Positions 11,429 to 22,116 of a stretch of DNA of 64,000 nt are shown one piece after another (the first letter of the stretch is position 1; every line of letters begins with the position of its first letter). Source of the stretch: Peronospora farinosa (taxonomy: Eukaryota; Oomycota; Peronosporomycetes; Peronosporales; Peronosporaceae); NCBI GenBank assembly GCA_947646735.1, contig CANTFK010000978.1, forward strand, positions 186,001-250,000. The letters are read 5' to 3'. The translations under genes and the position numbers were made by a program. The notes beneath the pieces are model-generated. The model saw only the letters and a program-made list of their open reading frames with translations. It searched no databases and was not told the origin of the DNA.

Positions 11429-12440
11429 ATGTCCCTAAACGTGAATTGGGGTGATTTTAGTCACCTCTTCCAACATCATAGGGAGGTGGCAGAGCACTTG
11501 GTACAGGGACTTGGTGAACAAATCCTGGCCAATCTCTGCAGCTGTCCTTTTCAGCAATGTGTTGCTCAGTTGGAGCAATTCGAGGCGTTTGTGCTCGGAC
11601 AGCGTAGAAACGCAACCGAGCCAAACAGCCAAGCCACGGCTAAGTCCATAAGTAAGACTCAGGATGAGCTTAGGCTTAAGCATGCATGGAATGAGGCACC
11701 CAACAGAACTGTTGAGACGCTCTTGGCCCGGCCTAATCAGCTAGGGTCCATTCGAATGGACCCTCCGAAGTTTAATGGGACTGCCCCACATACGATTGTC
11801 CACTGGCTTTAGCCGTGGAGAAATGCGGTATGGCGCAGCTCATCGAAGGCAACACCAATATGTGTCTTATGCCATGTCTTGTGGCAAAGCGTCAGAGTAG
11901 GCTTACTTTGCGCTTATGGCAAGCGCCGATGCGTTTTCACCCATTGGCGATCTTTAAGTCAAAGATTCGTGTCATGTACCAGCCGCCTTACAATGAAGTA
12001 TTAATTCAGGCGAGCTTTTTTGGAGCACGACAGGCAGAACGATCTCTGCAAGAGTATGTGCAGGAGATGCGTTCGCTGTCTGCGTCCATTAATGTGAATC
12101 CGATACCGGAACACATTAAGGTGTCTACGTCTATGAATGGAATACGGCATGGACCATCGCGTCAGGCTTTTTTTAGATAGGTGCCACAGATGATGGAAGA
12201 GGCATTTGACATTGCCTTAATTGAGGAGCAAACCTACAACAGCACCCTGTTAAAAGCTTATTATAAGACGTCGGACGAGAGGTAGGATGCCACTCCAATG
12301 AAGTTAGGAAATGCAGACGTGGTATGCTACAAGTGCGGCCATTGGTGGCTCGCTGCTATGCCAAAGTAGCTGCTGGTGCTAAGGCAGCCAGCAAGAAGGC
12401 TCCCTACCCGAAGCGAGGTGCGAAAAATTAGCGTGCACAA
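11429..12440 (+). pseudogene. Gag polyprotein of element 2 (broken)
   Basis: The first frame (ATG at 11429) runs to a stop at about 11812 and ends with the Gag-core lead-in IRMDPPKFNGTAPHTIVHWL. After a frame change the core continues (KIRVMYQPPYNE, ARQAERSLQEYVQEMRSLS), with a TAG at about 12178. A degenerate zinc knuckle follows near 12325, reading CYKCGHWWLAAM and lacking its last Cys. The protein would form the virus-like particle. At least three disabling changes are visible. Confidence 0.75.
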
Positions 12441-12599
12441 CGCACGGTATCAGCACCTGCCCAAGATGGGTCGGAAAATGTGGGAGCGCAGTAGGGGGGA
12501 TGCCCAACTGTCGTGGACTCTGAAGCTACTCCTAAGTTCAGAGTGATCGAACAAATGGGTAGCATAGTCCCTGAGGTTCTAAAAAGGTTGGACCTCAAC

Positions 12600-12990
12600 C
12601 CTTTTGGTCTATAGCGCTCGAGTACTAGACTATGGCCAAGTGATGACCCTTCTCGTGGATTCGGGTGCATCACAAAACTTTGTGAAACTCGCGGCTCTGA
12701 AAAAGAGTCCGGCGAGTATGAGTCGCTTTGCCAGGATGGCAAGCGAGAAGAGGCGATCATTTGTTTAGCGAACGGCGCGCTCGTTAAATCAGAGGGAGTT
12801 CAATTTGAACTCGCCTTCAGTTTCATGACTTCTCTTGCACGAGAAGTCCACAGTGCTAGGTATGGAGAGTCCGTATGACCTTATCCTAGGCATGCCTTGG
12901 TTGGCTAAACACCAACCATGGATAGACTGGCGTACACGCACAGTCGCTAGCTCTACGCAGACACCGGAAAGGATGGGCTCTTGCGAGAGG
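12600..12990 (+). pseudogene. Retropepsin-like protease of element 2 (broken)
   Basis: The catalytic stretch LLVDSGASQNFVKL is readable at about 12648-12690. After a frameshift the domain continues with ANGALVKSEGVQFELAF and ends SPYDLILGMPWLAKHQPWID at about 12865-12930. The order and spacing match an aspartic protease of the gypsy type. The frame is interrupted between the active site and the second half. Confidence 0.75.
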
Positions 12991-13551
12991 CTTATGTGGC
13001 TAATGCTGTGTCCATCACAGTCGATGGTGCGATGACGGTATTTCAATCGACACCAGGAACTACCCAGCTCGAAAAGGGTGGTGTAGCTGGAAGTGCACTG
13101 GCGGAAAGCCAGGTGACACATATTCCTACCCAGGTCGAAAAGACTGGTGTAATTAATAAAGGGGATGACAGTTAGTCATGCGTCCAATAGTCCTGCAAAG
13201 AGTCGATAGCCTGTGGAAGTTGATGGTGGGCTAACAGGAAGTTAAGCGCCACAAGAACCGGCACCGAGCCATGAGCCTGGTGCGGTTGAAGGAGTGCGTT
13301 AGCTGAGATAGCAACGACACCTTCTTCTAGGTCAAAGGTCGTGGTGAATCGATTAGCTAGCACTAGACGTATTAAGACGGTCAAAGCACGTCGAAATGAG
13401 TGACCCTTGGATCAATCTCGGTCCAAGAGGACGGACCTACGAACGAGTTGTTCGAGGCCGTCGAAGACACAATGCCGGAGGCATCCTCTGTTGAGATGCT
13501 TCAACTTGTCTTGGCATCTGCCGAGGAAATAGTAAATCTCTCGGAGATGAC

Positions 13552-15240
13552 GTGGATCGGTTCTTGTCCAGTTCAAAGGAAGAAAATATTCACGAGATAG
13601 TCGCACCAGTTCCAGAAGAGAACGTGGTGGACTATTGCTCTTCATCCACAATGGATGAGAACGTTTTGGAGACCGACAAGAAGAAACGGTTCGCTGCTCA
13701 AGGCTGGGATGCCTTGAAGGACAGATCGTTCTATGATGTTCTGTGGAAACACCGTGATGTGTTTCCAGACGAAGTACCGAGCCGCCTACCGGCCGATAGG
13801 GTCATCAGGCACGATATTGACCTGGAACCTGGCATCAAGTATTGTGTGACCAGGCAATGGCCTTTGCCAAAAGAAACAAGTCGATCACATCGATGAGTTC
13901 TTCGACAAGCGAGCCAAGGCGGGAAACGTACGTGAGAGCAAGTCGCCTCACTTCAGCCTGACCTTCTGTGTGCGTAAAGAAACAGGTGGATGGCGCGTGG
14001 TTATGCTTATAATAAGCTGAACACGGCCACCATTCCGGCTCAAACGCCGATCCCGCGGAAAGATGTTTTGTTGAATTCCATGGGAAAGTCAACTAACTTT
14101 TCCGCGTTGGATCTGAAGGATGGCTACTATCAGGTTCTCATGAGAGATACCAATGTAGCCAAAACGGCAGTAAGCACCCTAAGCGGTATGCTGTGGGAGT
14201 GGCTTGTGATGCCACAAGGGTTGAAAAATGCTCCGGCAACATTCAACCGAGTAGTGGCTCACGTGATGCGTCAGCACCGTGCCTACGCGCCCCATTACTT
14301 TGACGATGTATTCGTGCATAGTAGGGGGAGGACGGTCTGAGCGCGATAGAGTCGCACAAGCGTCATTTAGACGCTGTGTTGCAGACTCTGGGTGACGCCC
14401 AATTATACGTGAACTTGCAAAAGTGCGTAATAGGGGTCCCCAAGATACCTGTACTGGGCTGCATCGTAGGTGCACATGGTGTACGAGCAGACCCAGAAAA
14501 GGTAAAGGCTGTAAAGGAATGACCAGTCCCACGTCATGTGAAGGATCTGCGCCAATTCCTTGGTCTCGCTAATTACTTGCATAAGTACAGCAAGAATTAT
14601 GCGGAGCAGACTAAGCCATTGTCTGACCTTTTAAAAAAGGATACAGAATGGACTTGGTCAAAGGAACAAGAAGATGCGTTCACTTCAGTGAAGCAATCTC
14701 TTGTAGAGGCACCGGTATTGGCATTGCCAGACGCGGATAAGCCCTTAAGCGTCGTCTGTGATGCAAGCAATGTTGCAATCGGCAGCGCGCTCATGCAGAA
14801 GGATGACAACGGCGTTGACCGTGTCATTTCTTATCAGTCTCGGCTTTTGATAGCCGCAGAAATAATTTACCCTGTGCATGACAAGGAGCTACTTTCAATT
14901 AAGTATGCCCTTGTAAAGTTTTGGGTGCACCTCTTGGGCACCGAACCTTTTGTGGTTTATACGGATCACGCATCACTGCGGACCGCTATAAATTCACCGC
15001 ACCTCTCGCCGAGAATGGCGAGATGGCTAACATTCTTCTCTGAATTTAATTTCAAAGTTGAATATAAGCCGGGTAAGTCGAATGTCTTGGCTGACGCGTT
15101 ATCGCGCAGACCAGACTTCGAGCAAGACGTAGCTTTTGCAAGTTTTAGTGAAACAGGTCATTTTGCTTACCAGGAAAGTGTGTTTCGTGCGAAAGCACAA
15201 GCTGAGTCGTCAACATTGGCAGCCATGAAGGCCTACGATC
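13552..15240 (+). pseudogene. Reverse transcriptase and RNase H of element 2 (broken)
   Basis: RT begins with the lead-in PADRVIRHDIDLEPGIKYCV at about 13800. A one-base shift near 13875 breaks it. The palm continues at 13990-14340 with FSALDLKDGYYQVLM (catalytic Asp present), [11 protein letters not shown] and YFDDVFVHS. Another shift follows near 14325. From 14538 a long clean frame carries [20 protein letters not shown] and the RNase H domain (VVCDASNVAIGSALMQ, YTDHASLRTAIN, GKSNVLADALSRRPDF). The active-site residues survive, but the frameshifts prevent a whole enzyme. Confidence 0.85.
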
Positions 15241-16402
15241 AGTTTGGACTCCATGTTTGGCTTACCGCCTGACCATAAAGACAGGACGGGGATCGTCTTC
15301 TTTGTAGAGAGACTGAGCAAGATGGTGCATTTAGCACCACGTAGCACCCAAGCTCTCAGAAAAAATGGCTGCCCTCTTGTTCCTGGATCACGTGTATCGA
15401 CTACACGGGATGCCCGAGTCCATAGTATCGGACCGGGATCCGCGTTTTAAGTCGGGTTTTTGGCGACATGTGTTTGAGCTGCTGGGTAGCAAGCTCCACA
15501 TGTCAACCGCTGATCATCCCCAGACCGATGGCCAAACAGAACGGGCCAATCGAGTCGTGGCGGATGTGTTGCGTACAATAGCGACTCCCAAAGAATGGAG
15601 CAAGCAATTGTCATTCGTGTAGCTCGCTATTAATTCAGTGTTCACGCCAGTACGGGTAAAACAACGTTTTACATCAACGGACTGCGTCATCCTCAACCGC
15701 CAGTCTCGTTTGTACGCAGCCCGAGTCTTAGTGGGGGAGGGCCACTCATTTCGCTCTGTGCGAATGCCAAAAAAGGCCAAGGTAGCCCTAGTGACACTGC
15801 TAGTCTAGCAGAGGTCACGGCACCTATAGGTGTCACAAAGGAGGCACGGCAAGAAATGCCAGTGCTCCTTGACGATGACAATATAGTGTTGTCAACAGCG
15901 TCGACCCATGAACGACCTTTTAGGCGAGCTGGATGCTAGAAGCGTGAGCGAAGCTCATCTCTTTGTGGATGAGCGATTAGCCATCATATTTAAAGTCCGT
16001 GACGAAATGGAAAGCGCACAGGCCAAGCAAAACTAATATGCGGACCAACATGGTCGCAAAAACAATGAACACTTTAGTGTTGGGGACAAAGTGCTATTAG
16101 GTACTGCTACCCTACTTACCCTACCTAAACATGCAATTTCTGTACTCCCTGGTGGTACTACTAAGCTATTGCCCCGATTCATTGAACCATTTGCGGTGGT
16201 TGAAGAAGTTGAAGACCTAAATTATAGGCTCACTCTCCCACCGTATATGAAGACGCACCCCGTATTTTACGTGGGTCGTCTGAAAGGGTATGTTGATCAC
16301 ATCGGTCTAACGAGACCGATGGTGACGTCGACTGTGAGTCGAGCGTCGCGTCCGATCAGGCGACGAGGAAGCCGAGAGGCTCCCCGTATACGAACGAGGT
16401 GA
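15241..16402 (+). pseudogene. Integrase of element 2, zinc-binding domain deleted
   Basis: The RNase H frame ends abruptly at about 15240 in the linker and runs straight into the integrase core (FGLPPDHKDRTGIVFFVERL), so roughly 150 residues, including the HHCC zinc-binding domain, are missing. The core then shows SIVSDRDPRFKSGFW and TADHPQTDGQTERANRV, giving the second Asp and the Glu of the DDE triad. A stop at 15620 and later frameshifts break it. A GPF/Y-type segment (LLPRFIEPFAVVEEVEDLNY, THPVFYVGRLK) lies at 16160-16290. Confidence 0.8.
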
Positions 16403-16585
16403 TAGAGAACTCGGCGATCGAGGAGGACTTCGCGCTTGACGCGAATCTCTCATCACCAGTCGCTCTAAATTGTCCAAACGGGTCTTCAGGCGGTCATACC
16501 CCTGACGATCTTTCGTCCTCACATCGCGCAGATCCAAAGTCAGTCCTGCGACTGAACAGCAGCAGGGTAGGCAGCCGCGAGTAGT

Positions 16586-16830
16586 GGGGGGTAATCGCCG
16601 CTCCTATCGGGTGCCACCTGTGTTAGTAGATGCGGGTGGATACACACGCTTCCTAGTTGAAATGTTGTTGGCCCACCGCTATGCGAGGCAAAGGCTTCAG
16701 ATCCTTGTCCAATGGAAGGGATATCCGAAGATCTTCGACTCTTGAAACCCAGTTGACGCGTTGCACGTCGACTTGCCTAGGCTGGTGGCTGCTTACGAGC
16801 ATAATCTCCAGCTGCACTCGCTCAGCTAGG
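16586..16830 (+). pseudogene. Chromodomain of element 2
   Basis: The frame reads FLVEMLLAHRYARQRLQILV, then QWKGYP, then an in-frame stop (TGA at 16743-16745) in place of the expected Trp, then NPVDALHVDLPRLVAAYE. This is a chromodomain, which marks the element as a chromovirus and would steer integration toward modified histones. Confidence 0.75.
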
Positions 16831-16919
16831 TTCTGATAGGCTAGCAGGGGAAGCGTAGCGAGAAGGAGTTGGGGGGTATGTTATTACCCAATATCTTCCT
16901 CGCACGTGTCATAACAAAG

Positions 16920-17731
16920 CTAATTCTCTGCGACCGCTGTTTCACTGCATCTACATGCGGTGTAACACGGCGCAGAACTCTGCTTCGTATTCGTCTGTTG
17001 TTTCATTCGAACGCAACACGACGTGGATAAGGAAAGCACGACGTAGTGCTTTGTCCTGCCGTTTCCATGATGGAAAGATGCTAAAAGTTTACTAGCGTCA
17101 ATAGTGGCACGCCCTAGGAGCGTCGCACTATTACATCTCGAGCGTAACCACTCGGATTGTGGTGGCATTCGTAACAATCCACCACTCACGTAGACGCCCT
17201 CGTGATGGCGTGATAGTGAGGCCGACTTTTAAGTCGAAGGGGCTTTTGCTCACCCTCGCCTGAGTCTGACTCACCATTAGATGTAGGGTTAACCAAAGCC
17301 GGTTTTAAAATCGCCGACCTGCTATTGAGTCGCGGCTGTTTCTTTTATAGCAGCGCGCTCATTTGTGGTGGCTGCGCTTGTTGGCGCAGACGACGAGGCA
17401 TGGACCTCACTGTCAGGAAGCATGAAAGCTTCCTGAATGCTGGGTGTCTCGAATGATGGGGACATATATCCCATCAGAGCACTGTGCTCATCACCACTTT
17501 GGGATGATGGAAATGAGGTGCTCTCATTGTAATCAACAATTAGAGACAAGTCTTCATCCGCACCAAACTAGGATGGGTCAGCGCTCTCTGCTGGAAGCTG
17601 ACATTAAATGTCAGCGTTGCTACAGAGACACTTCGCGACGGATGCGTAATATCGCGGCGCGTGCGCTTGGTGTTGGTCTGCATGAGCGCCTTTGCAGGCG
17701 AACCATTAGCCTTTCCACGTTTCGGTGGCAA
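16920..17731 (-). pseudogene. Possible antisense ORF relic in 3' region of element 2
   Basis: Between the chromodomain and the 3' LTR the sense strand has no long frame, while the minus strand has three (17540-17731, 17322-17549, 16920-17189). The first starts MPPKRGKANGSPAKAL, basic and nucleic-acid-binding in look. The second is Ser/Thr/Glu-rich. Their order suggests one decayed antisense gene, comparable in place to the antisense frame of element 3. No family is recognised and no clear sequence match to element 3 was seen. Confidence 0.3.
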
Positions 17732-17772
17732 CGTTTCTTTATTCGATTGTTTTACAAAATGTAAAAATGATC

Positions 17773-17788
17773 TTTAAGAGGGGGATGA
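17773..17788 (+). other. Polypurine tract of element 2
   Basis: AAGAGGGGGATGA directly precedes the 3' LTR, matching the tract of element 1. Confidence 0.7.
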
Positions 17789-18384
17789 TGCAACGGGCCA
17801 ATGGTCACACGGTTCATTACGTATATGTCACTTAACGGGGAGGTGTAAAAAGGTACATGGTACCTTAGGCCTCCCACTTAGGTGAGGCACATCAATGTGA
17901 CCAACCCTCGTGAATGTGATATCCATGAGTGGATTTACATTCAACGGGGATGACGCCCAGTCCCAACTGGGCGTCATGGTGACGCTTCAGATAGACGTCA
18001 CCTGCGAACTTAGATATTCGCACGCAAAGATACTCTTCTAGAAGAGACGCGTATTCAATCTTCGCATAATTAACCAATCAGTAGCTAGATTCATATTTAG
18101 TTGATTTATAGTAAATATAAGCCAGTCGTGAATCTACTAAACATCGCACACCGGCACGAGAAGCTGTATAAGCTTCTGCGTGTCGTAAGTGTAGCTCTTG
18201 TCTCAGCTGTTAGTTGCGCGGACCGCCCCAAAGCGACCGGAAATGGTTGGTACAGCGCTTCTTAACGCCGACCAACACCACCACCACCGCACGCGGAGGT
18301 AAGACGGTCTAACCGCTTCCTCGCGCTGCTTGAAGGTGTGCCCGCATAGTACGTGGCAGCTTAATTACGTAACGATCGTCTACA
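17789..18384 (+). repeat. 3' LTR of element 2
   Basis: 596 bp, starting TGCAACGGGCC after the polypurine tract and ending GATCGTCTACA. The last ~400 bp are about 99% identical to the 5' LTR. The first ~175 bp are strongly divergent and include an extra block of about 18 bases. No target duplication can be confirmed because the 5' end is diverged. Confidence 0.85.
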
Positions 18385-19592
18385 GAGGATGTGTGCCAAA
18401 GTGCATGTATCAGCTTCTTTTAAAGTGGCTGTGTACATTCGGACCGATAGTTATAACCTTCCTAGACATTGTCCTCTAAACCTAAGAAATATACTTAGGT
18501 CAACCTGATATTAAAAGGTTGTATGATGGGCCAATAAATTGTCGGCGTAGAATTCGCGCATCTACCTATTCGTCGGAGCGACGGACAGCATCAAAAAGCT
18601 ATGCACAGGCGACAGCATCAAAAAGCTATGCACAGGCGACAGCATCAAAAAGCTATGCACAGGCACAGGCCAAATGTAGTATTGATAAAGCTGTTTATCG
18701 CAAAGAGAAAATCGACATTCGGTTCTTTTATACATCATTAGACCTATATATTTGGTCCGCGCGCACTTATCCGTCGGAACGAGGGTAAACACTTTCGTCA
18801 CTTACTATCAAGTAAATATATTCCAATAGGCCACCAAAGGCGACATCGGATAGAGACGAGACCATACCGGAAGCTAGGTAACTAGTCATTTTACCTTGGG
18901 CGGAGAACTCCCTATCGTGGGATCAAATTGAACGGGGGGATGGCGGGGGGGGGGGCGGGTTCTCTTCGTTGCGTGCGCGACAGAAGGCAGCGCAGCGCGC
19001 GACTTGAATGACTGCGGTCCACAGGATATCCTAAGTGCGGACGATGGATCGAAATACCCAACTTATCAATTAGTTCGTACCCCCTCGGTCCTCCGCTTCG
19101 CCGACTCTCTCGCTAAGCTTTATATGGGTTCCACAAAGAAAACTTTCTTAAGACCACGATGATCTCACTGAGATCTAGTACCGGTTGTATATAAACAGAA
19201 TCCCCGGACTAGATACTTTTCGTTTCTTAGTGGTGCGTCTGGGCAAATTTGAGCACGTTGGACCCCGAGCAAGCCGATTACCAGGTGAAGGCCGAAGATT
19301 ACATCACAATGGATCGCTGACACTATTGCAGTGGTAGCAAGACTCCTAGTCAAGCACCCGCTGTCCCCTGCATTAAATTGCTCCAAGAGCAAGAGCAGCT
19401 AAGCCATCTGGTTTTAAAGTGGACACAAAACTAGCTTCGATCTACGGGCTCTTGTCGAAGGGGCCCGCTGTGAAGCTTGAGCCAGTAGAATGAGAAAGTG
19501 AGGCGTAAGAAGATTGTATACTGGTGCCAAGTAGATATAATAATAAAGGTGCGCCTTTCCCCTCTTTCTTAAAGTACTACTAACAAATAATC
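18385..19592. other. Intergenic stretch with simple repeats
   Basis: No supported gene. It holds the 27-bp triplication at 18584-18664 and a poly-G/C tract at about 18937-18960. Some short frames around 19150-19400 show no recognisable domain. The last ~100 bases are the promoter side of the SWEET gene. Confidence 0.5.
18584..18664. repeat. 27-bp tandem repeat, three perfect copies
   Basis: Three identical, directly adjacent units at 18584-18610, 18611-18637 and 18638-18664, each starting GACAGCATCAAAAAGC. The length is a multiple of three, so the plus frame shows the repeated peptide SYAQATASK, but no surrounding gene supports translation. Confidence 0.9.
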
Positions 19593-19620
19593 ATTTCATT
19601 CATAATTCACTCTTCATTCG
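19593..19620 (+). promoter_or_regulatory. Candidate oomycete initiator region of SWEET gene
   Basis: CATTTCATTCATAATTCACT and TCATTCGTGCC lie 10-40 bases before the ATG. They resemble the TCATTY-type initiator plus downstream flanking region that marks transcription starts in oomycete genes. Confidence 0.4.
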
Positions 19621-19628
19621 TGCCAACA

Positions 19629-20465
19629 ATGACGGATTCACTCGTCGTGATAATTGTACGTGTTTTGGCCTCATTGGCTGCGTGTATATTATTTGCAAGT
19701 CTTTTACCGGACATTCAAGTCGTACATCGACAGAAAAGTACAGCGAGTATGCCCAGTGCACTCCCTATACTGTCCATGCTGGCCAATTGTGTCGCATGGG
19801 GACTTTATGGTGTACTTATTGATGACTATTTCCCATTAGTAGGTACTAATATTGTCGGATTAATACTTTCGCTTTTCTACCTTGTTGTATATTACTATTA
19901 TACAACCAATAAGGGTAGTTTAAGTCTTGACATTCTCATAACGACTCTATTACTTCTTGGACTCGTGCTTTATCCGTTCATGGCAACTCATGACGGGGTC
20001 AAAGAGGAGACGATACATTATATTGTAGGATTTCTTACAGTCACCACTTCATTTATTATGTTTGGCTCGCCATTGATTCTAGTAAAAAGGGTGATTCGAG
20101 AACGGAACACGAATCTACTACCTCTGACTATGATCACCACTGGAGCAGTCACTTGTGCCTTATGGCTTGGATACGGTCTCCTACTTGAAGACGCCTTCAT
20201 TATTGTTCCAAATGCAACAAATTTGCTTCTCAGCATCGTACAACTCGGACTCTTTTGCATTTACCCACGTGGTGTCGACTCTTCTACTCGTGACGACAAA
20301 TTGAAATTGAAGAAGACTAGTGCAAAGTGTGACAATGACACAGAGGACAGTACGACGATACTCAAGACGGAAGACGAACTGAGTAGTTCGGATGAAGAAT
20401 CGGATTGCAACGACTCCAGTGCACAGCAGGTGACTAAGCGTGAGACAACGATCGACGTGCTTTGA
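19629..20465 (+). CDS. SWEET sugar transporter (MtN3/saliva family)
   Basis: 278 residues, no introns, starting at the ATG at 19629 (context CCAACAATGA). It is predicted to be a seven-helix membrane uniporter moving sugars across the plasma or an internal membrane. Two MtN3 repeats are visible. The first spans about residues 10-95, with MPSALPILSMLANCVAWGLY and the following LVGTNIVGLILSLFYLVVYY. The second spans about residues 130-215, with LLPLTMITTGAVTCALWLGY and VPNATNLLLSIVQLGLFCIY. A linking helix (ILITTLLLLGLVLYPF) lies between them. The last ~65 residues form a hydrophilic, acidic, Ser-rich tail (TEDELSSSDEESDCND), likely cytosolic and phosphorylatable. Length and layout are typical of eukaryotic SWEETs. 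The frame is intact. The transported sugar and direction cannot be told. Confidence 0.93.
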   Translation: MTDSLVVIIVRVLASLAACILFASLLPDIQVVHRQKSTASMPSALPILSMLANCVAWGLYGVLIDDYFPLVGTNIVGLILSLFYLVVYYYYTTNKGSLSLDILITTLLLLGLVLYPFMATHDGVKEETIHYIVGFLTVTTSFIMFGSPLILVKRVIRERNTNLLPLTMITTGAVTCALWLGYGLLLEDAFIIVPNATNLLLSIVQLGLFCIYPRGVDSSTRDDKLKLKKTSAKCDNDTEDSTTILKTEDELSSSDEESDCNDSSAQQVTKRETTIDVL

Positions 20466-20780
20466 AATGAGCAAAGTGGCATCTTATACAGTCCATCCCC
20501 AGCTTGCAAGACTTTCGAGATGTTGCCGTGACGTTATCAAGTCCAAGCTTTTTATTACGCATCACGCGTTTTGTATAAAAGTCGAAGGAAATTTTACACA
20601 AGACCACTCGTCTTGTCATCCGTATACTGAATTTTATGCTTTGAGTGCTACAGGTTAGCTTTCGTCAGGGAGGTGATGATACTTTAATAGAAGCTGATGG
20701 CAAATTCAAGAGTTGTTTTCGGCTTGATTGCAAGTTTATCAAGAGTTTTGAAAAAAGCTGGCTATTGCATGCTTACATGA
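20466..20780. other. Spacer after SWEET gene
   Basis: No supported gene. It probably holds the SWEET 3' untranslated region and the decayed 5' part of the transglutaminase relic. Confidence 0.4.
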
Positions 20781-21300
20781 TATGGTTTATCCCACGCATG
20801 GGCCCCAGCTGCACTTTTTAAGAAGGAACCGAAGTGCAACGTAGAGATGAATGGTGTGACGTTCCGTGTATTGGACAGTAAGGCTTTGCTGACAGAAGTC
20901 TATGACGGTACCAATATGTATACTGTGTGCTTTGGTGGACTTGAATGGTCCCGAGAAGCTTCGGGTTTTGATCAGTATGGACGCTACACCGATGCAACTC
21001 GCCGTAACGTATACGCTAATTTCTTCCATATCGCCATTACGTCGTTTGTGATAGAGGTGACGGTAGACTCGAAGGCAGTTGGCTCGTACAACGTGGGAAC
21101 GATAAAGATTTGACACCAGTGAAGTTTGCAGAAACAAATCTGACACGTCTTCATACCCGTTCAGCACATCACTTGGCCTATGTCAAGACCACGGTCACCT
21201 GGGTTGTTGATGCCTCCGCCGATGTTCCGTTGTTGTCGATGGGTAAAATGGTTGCCTATGTCATTTCTCATGACTGCGAGTGCCAAGAGCAGAAGTGATG
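20781..21300 (+). pseudogene. Transglutaminase elicitor (GP42-like) relic
   Basis: The frame reads LSHAWAPAALFKKEPKC, GVTFRVLDSKALLTEVYDG and then the family-typical GRYTDATRR and FFHIAIT (about 20980-21040). After a frame break near 21111 it continues HLAYVKTTVTWVVDASAD, another conserved block. This matches the oomycete cell-wall transglutaminase elicitor family (GP42 type, peptidase-like family M81), secreted enzymes that cross-link wall glycoproteins and are sensed by plants through the Pep-13 segment. Here a TGA stands upstream at about 20778, no signal peptide survives, and two short gaps follow FFHIAITS. One falls where Pep-13 should be (KAVGSYNVG). Only about 170 codons remain, so it is a fragment of a once longer gene. 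Confidence 0.65.
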
Positions 21301-22116
21301 ACAATTATCGCTTGTTGCACTCTTGGTACTCTAAAATTTGTGTGTTAAGCTCTTTGATGCAGCTGGTCCATGGATAATAACAAGGCGTTCGTCACGGAAA
21401 CTTGGTGACGGATCTTCTATCTAGACGATCATTGGATCAGATAACCTTTTTTCCAACATATCTTCAACAGAATAGGCCTCATAGCATTACTTCGGCATCA
21501 ATTCGCACCTGTTCAGCGTCGAGATGATATACCTACCACGTTGAGCTGAGGCCTACACTGAAAGTCCACTGGTTTTGCCGCAGAAAGCGGACACGTACAC
21601 GAATCCTTGCTGGAGCTAGTCGTCAACTAGGTGTGAGTTGGACGATAAATCGAAGACAGGCTATCCAGAATTTCTATAACTTTTCACGGCAAAGCCAGAT
21701 GCATGGCGGAGTTATGTAACGTAAAGAACTCCGTCAGTTGTCGGCAGCTGTGAAGCGTCAATGGCTACTTCAAAGTTTTGAGTTCGACAAGCGGTTCTGC
21801 TTCTGCAAGTCCTTCCGCTACTGCTCCTGCTTGCATCGACGAGCATTTCAGAATTTGCTTTACTAGGGCCTTCAGTATAAACTCAGCTTTCACCTCGACA
21901 AACTGCTGCTAGCTGTCCTTATCGAGCAGTGTTACATATCATGCTGTTGTTCTGCACGGTTCGAGCGCGAAAAGACAACCCTCATGTGAAGATACGAAGT
22001 TTGATGCTAGTCCAGGCTGGCGTCCTCACACCCATGATAGTTGTTTCACAAATAAACAGTCGCGGGTAAGAATATCAATGTTACCGCACTAAAAACTAAG
22101 CCGTTCGTCTTCATAG
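21301..22116. other. Intergenic stretch, possible gene remains
   Basis: No supported gene. It may hold the decayed 3' part of the transglutaminase relic and the 3' untranslated region of NSE4. No repeat or RNA gene was recognised. Confidence 0.4.
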
